A DNA stretch of 64,000 bases from Rachycentron canadum (lineage: Eukaryota; Chordata; Actinopteri; Carangiformes; Rachycentridae). How positions within the stretch are numbered: position 1 is the first letter of the stretch; every line of letters begins with the position of its first letter. Below are positions 62,901-64,000 of this stretch, one piece after another. The translations under genes were made by a program, and so were the position numbers. The stretch spans positions 15,557,019-15,621,018 of the forward strand of contig CM076649.1 of the NCBI GenBank assembly GCA_038496675.1. Reading direction: 5' to 3'. The notes beneath the pieces are model-generated. The model was not told the origin of the DNA. It ran no database searches and saw nothing but the letters and a program-made list of their open reading frames with translations.

Positions 62901-63314
62901 GACTTGGCAGGGAGACGGATTTCATCGTGCAGCTGGATGGTCTGATGGGGAATGATATTTCTGTTATTTCTCATTTCACCTTCACTCAATCTGTCCCTGA
63001 GCCTTGTTACCAACCACCAGCCATTCTCTTTTTGAGTCATCACAGGGAGTGCAATAAAAAGCCCAGTAATAATGATAGTGACTGTATGACTGACAGCATT
63101 ATGCAATACTTTAATTACTGTATCATTATTAATTCCTTTCTAATGTAAACATCCTCTGTCACACATACGCACACATAGAACAGTGTCATCTTCAGGGGAT
63201 GTATCCTTGGGTGATCTCACTAGGGAAAAAAAGAAGAAGTGCTTTGATGACTTGAGGAGGAATTTTAAGAACTGTCCCGAGGAGTGTTTCTGAGAAAACA
63301 GATAAGATAAAGCG

Positions 63315-63392
63315 ATGGAGGAGTTCAATGAGGTATTCAGAGAGATCAACCCCACTGATACACTAAAAGAGGAAAGGGGAGAGATAGCACAG
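63315..63392 (+). other. Possible orphan coding exon
   Basis: From an ATG in a strong context (GCGATGG) the frame is open for 26 codons, starting MEEFNEVFREINPTDT, and ends at a CAG|GTATGT donor in phase 0. In-frame TAA lies at 63303-63305, so if real it is an initial exon or has an acceptor just upstream. The product is not recognised. Confidence 0.3.
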
Positions 63393-64000
63393 GTATGTGT
63401 GAGGTAGTCAGATTTAGGAGATGCAGTTGGCAGGTTTTGTGTACAAGATTGTTGTTAGATTATGGTATCTTATTTGAACAAGCTAGATACACGGAGGTGG
63501 TAAGAGTCACTTATGAGTGGTGGTTGAGCATGTGGAAGGGCCTATGTGCTGTTTTTTAGCCACGCTTGGCTATACAGGGCCCTCTCTCGGACTGCATTGT
63601 AAAATCACATTGATCTGGCCTGACAAGGCGTTGAGTCTTATCCCCGCAGCGCAAGCTTAGGGGTTGACGCCACCGGCTGAGGAGGATAGCAGCAGCGGAT
63701 AAGATGAGGGAGAAGCGAAGATCCTCTGCCTCATCGGCCGCATTAAGAGATGGGAGGAATCTAAAGTGTAAAATCGGCCTCTTTTGCGATCAGTTGGGAT
63801 TTAGTGCTGGTTTGTGGCAGTCGGCGCTGGCGCTGAGTTTTCCCTCCTGACAGGGTAATCGCCCAGGGGCTTAGCGCCACAGGAAGAACAATACCTCCCA
63901 CTTCCTCTCATCTCATCTCACGGATGATCTGGACAAAGTACACGTCCACATCGACCATATCTGCCGCAGAGAAGCAGCCGGGGAGAGACAGGAAGATGAC
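63393..64000. other. Non-coding right end
   Basis: No gene recognised. From about 63600 to 63960 the sequence becomes less AT-rich and richer in CpG, with a GATA-type CTTATCC site and no simple repeats. It reads like a conserved regulatory block or a promoter-proximal region of a gene beyond the window. Confidence 0.4.

Larger units (their letters stand above)
45700..63300. other. Long non-coding stretch III
   Basis: No gene supported. Simple repeats: (GA)n at 48333-48372, (GT)n with TTT interruptions at 52244-52312, (CA)n at 52810-52858 and 56496-56520, and a short (GAGAG)n near 62808-62828. Several unique blocks with homeodomain, CCAAT or GATA motifs (near 46.7, 48.2, 59.95 kb) may be regulatory. 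Open frames are short and mostly overlap repeats. Confidence 0.5.

Overview
The window is animal nuclear DNA, almost certainly from a teleost (ray-finned) fish. It has small exons with canonical GT/AG introns, Pol III tRNA genes inside introns, abundant (CA)n and (TA)n microsatellites, and decayed fish-type LINE/RTE retrotransposon remnants. The gene order (stimate, mustn1, ITI heavy chains) matches the vertebrate block on human 3p21.1.

Layout, all genes on the + strand. 1-2825 is the last intron of stimate (TMEM110). It carries two intact tRNA-Arg(ACG) genes on a tandem duplication and one decayed third copy. 2826-2939 is the terminal coding exon of stimate, followed by a long 3' UTR. A damaged antisense tRNA-Glu lies at 4828-4899. 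mustn1 (82 aa, three coding exons) spans 6330-8243 behind a TATA/MEF2/AP-1 promoter, and its second intron holds an intact antisense tRNA-Glu(CTC). Two tandem inter-alpha-trypsin inhibitor heavy-chain genes follow at 10459-18354 (22 exons, 913 aa) and about 19274-27752 (23 inferred exons, about 964 aa). Both encode signal peptide, KR|S propeptide site, VIT domain, VWA domain with MIDAS, the DPHF motif for chondroitin-sulfate linkage, and the ITIH C-terminal domain. Some exons are nearly identical between the copies and others well diverged, which suggests gene conversion.

From about 28.1 kb to the right end no gene could be assembled. A CpG-rich, CTCF-motif-bearing block at 29.28-29.6 kb with two good splice donors may be the start of an unidentified + strand gene. 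The following 34 kb is long non-coding sequence with microsatellites, a few possible orphan exons and several unique-sequence blocks rich in homeodomain, PBX/MEIS, CCAAT or GATA motifs. These blocks read like developmental enhancers, but conservation could not be tested here.

Functionally, the secreted heavy chains form bikunin-linked complexes that stabilise hyaluronan matrix. mustn1 is a small muscle/cartilage factor, and stimate is an ER membrane regulator of STIM-dependent calcium entry. They share a neighbourhood rather than a pathway. No wholly new biological system was identified. The most interesting points are the mosaic itih pair, an extra Cys-rich exon in the second copy, and the unexplained regulatory-looking right half.
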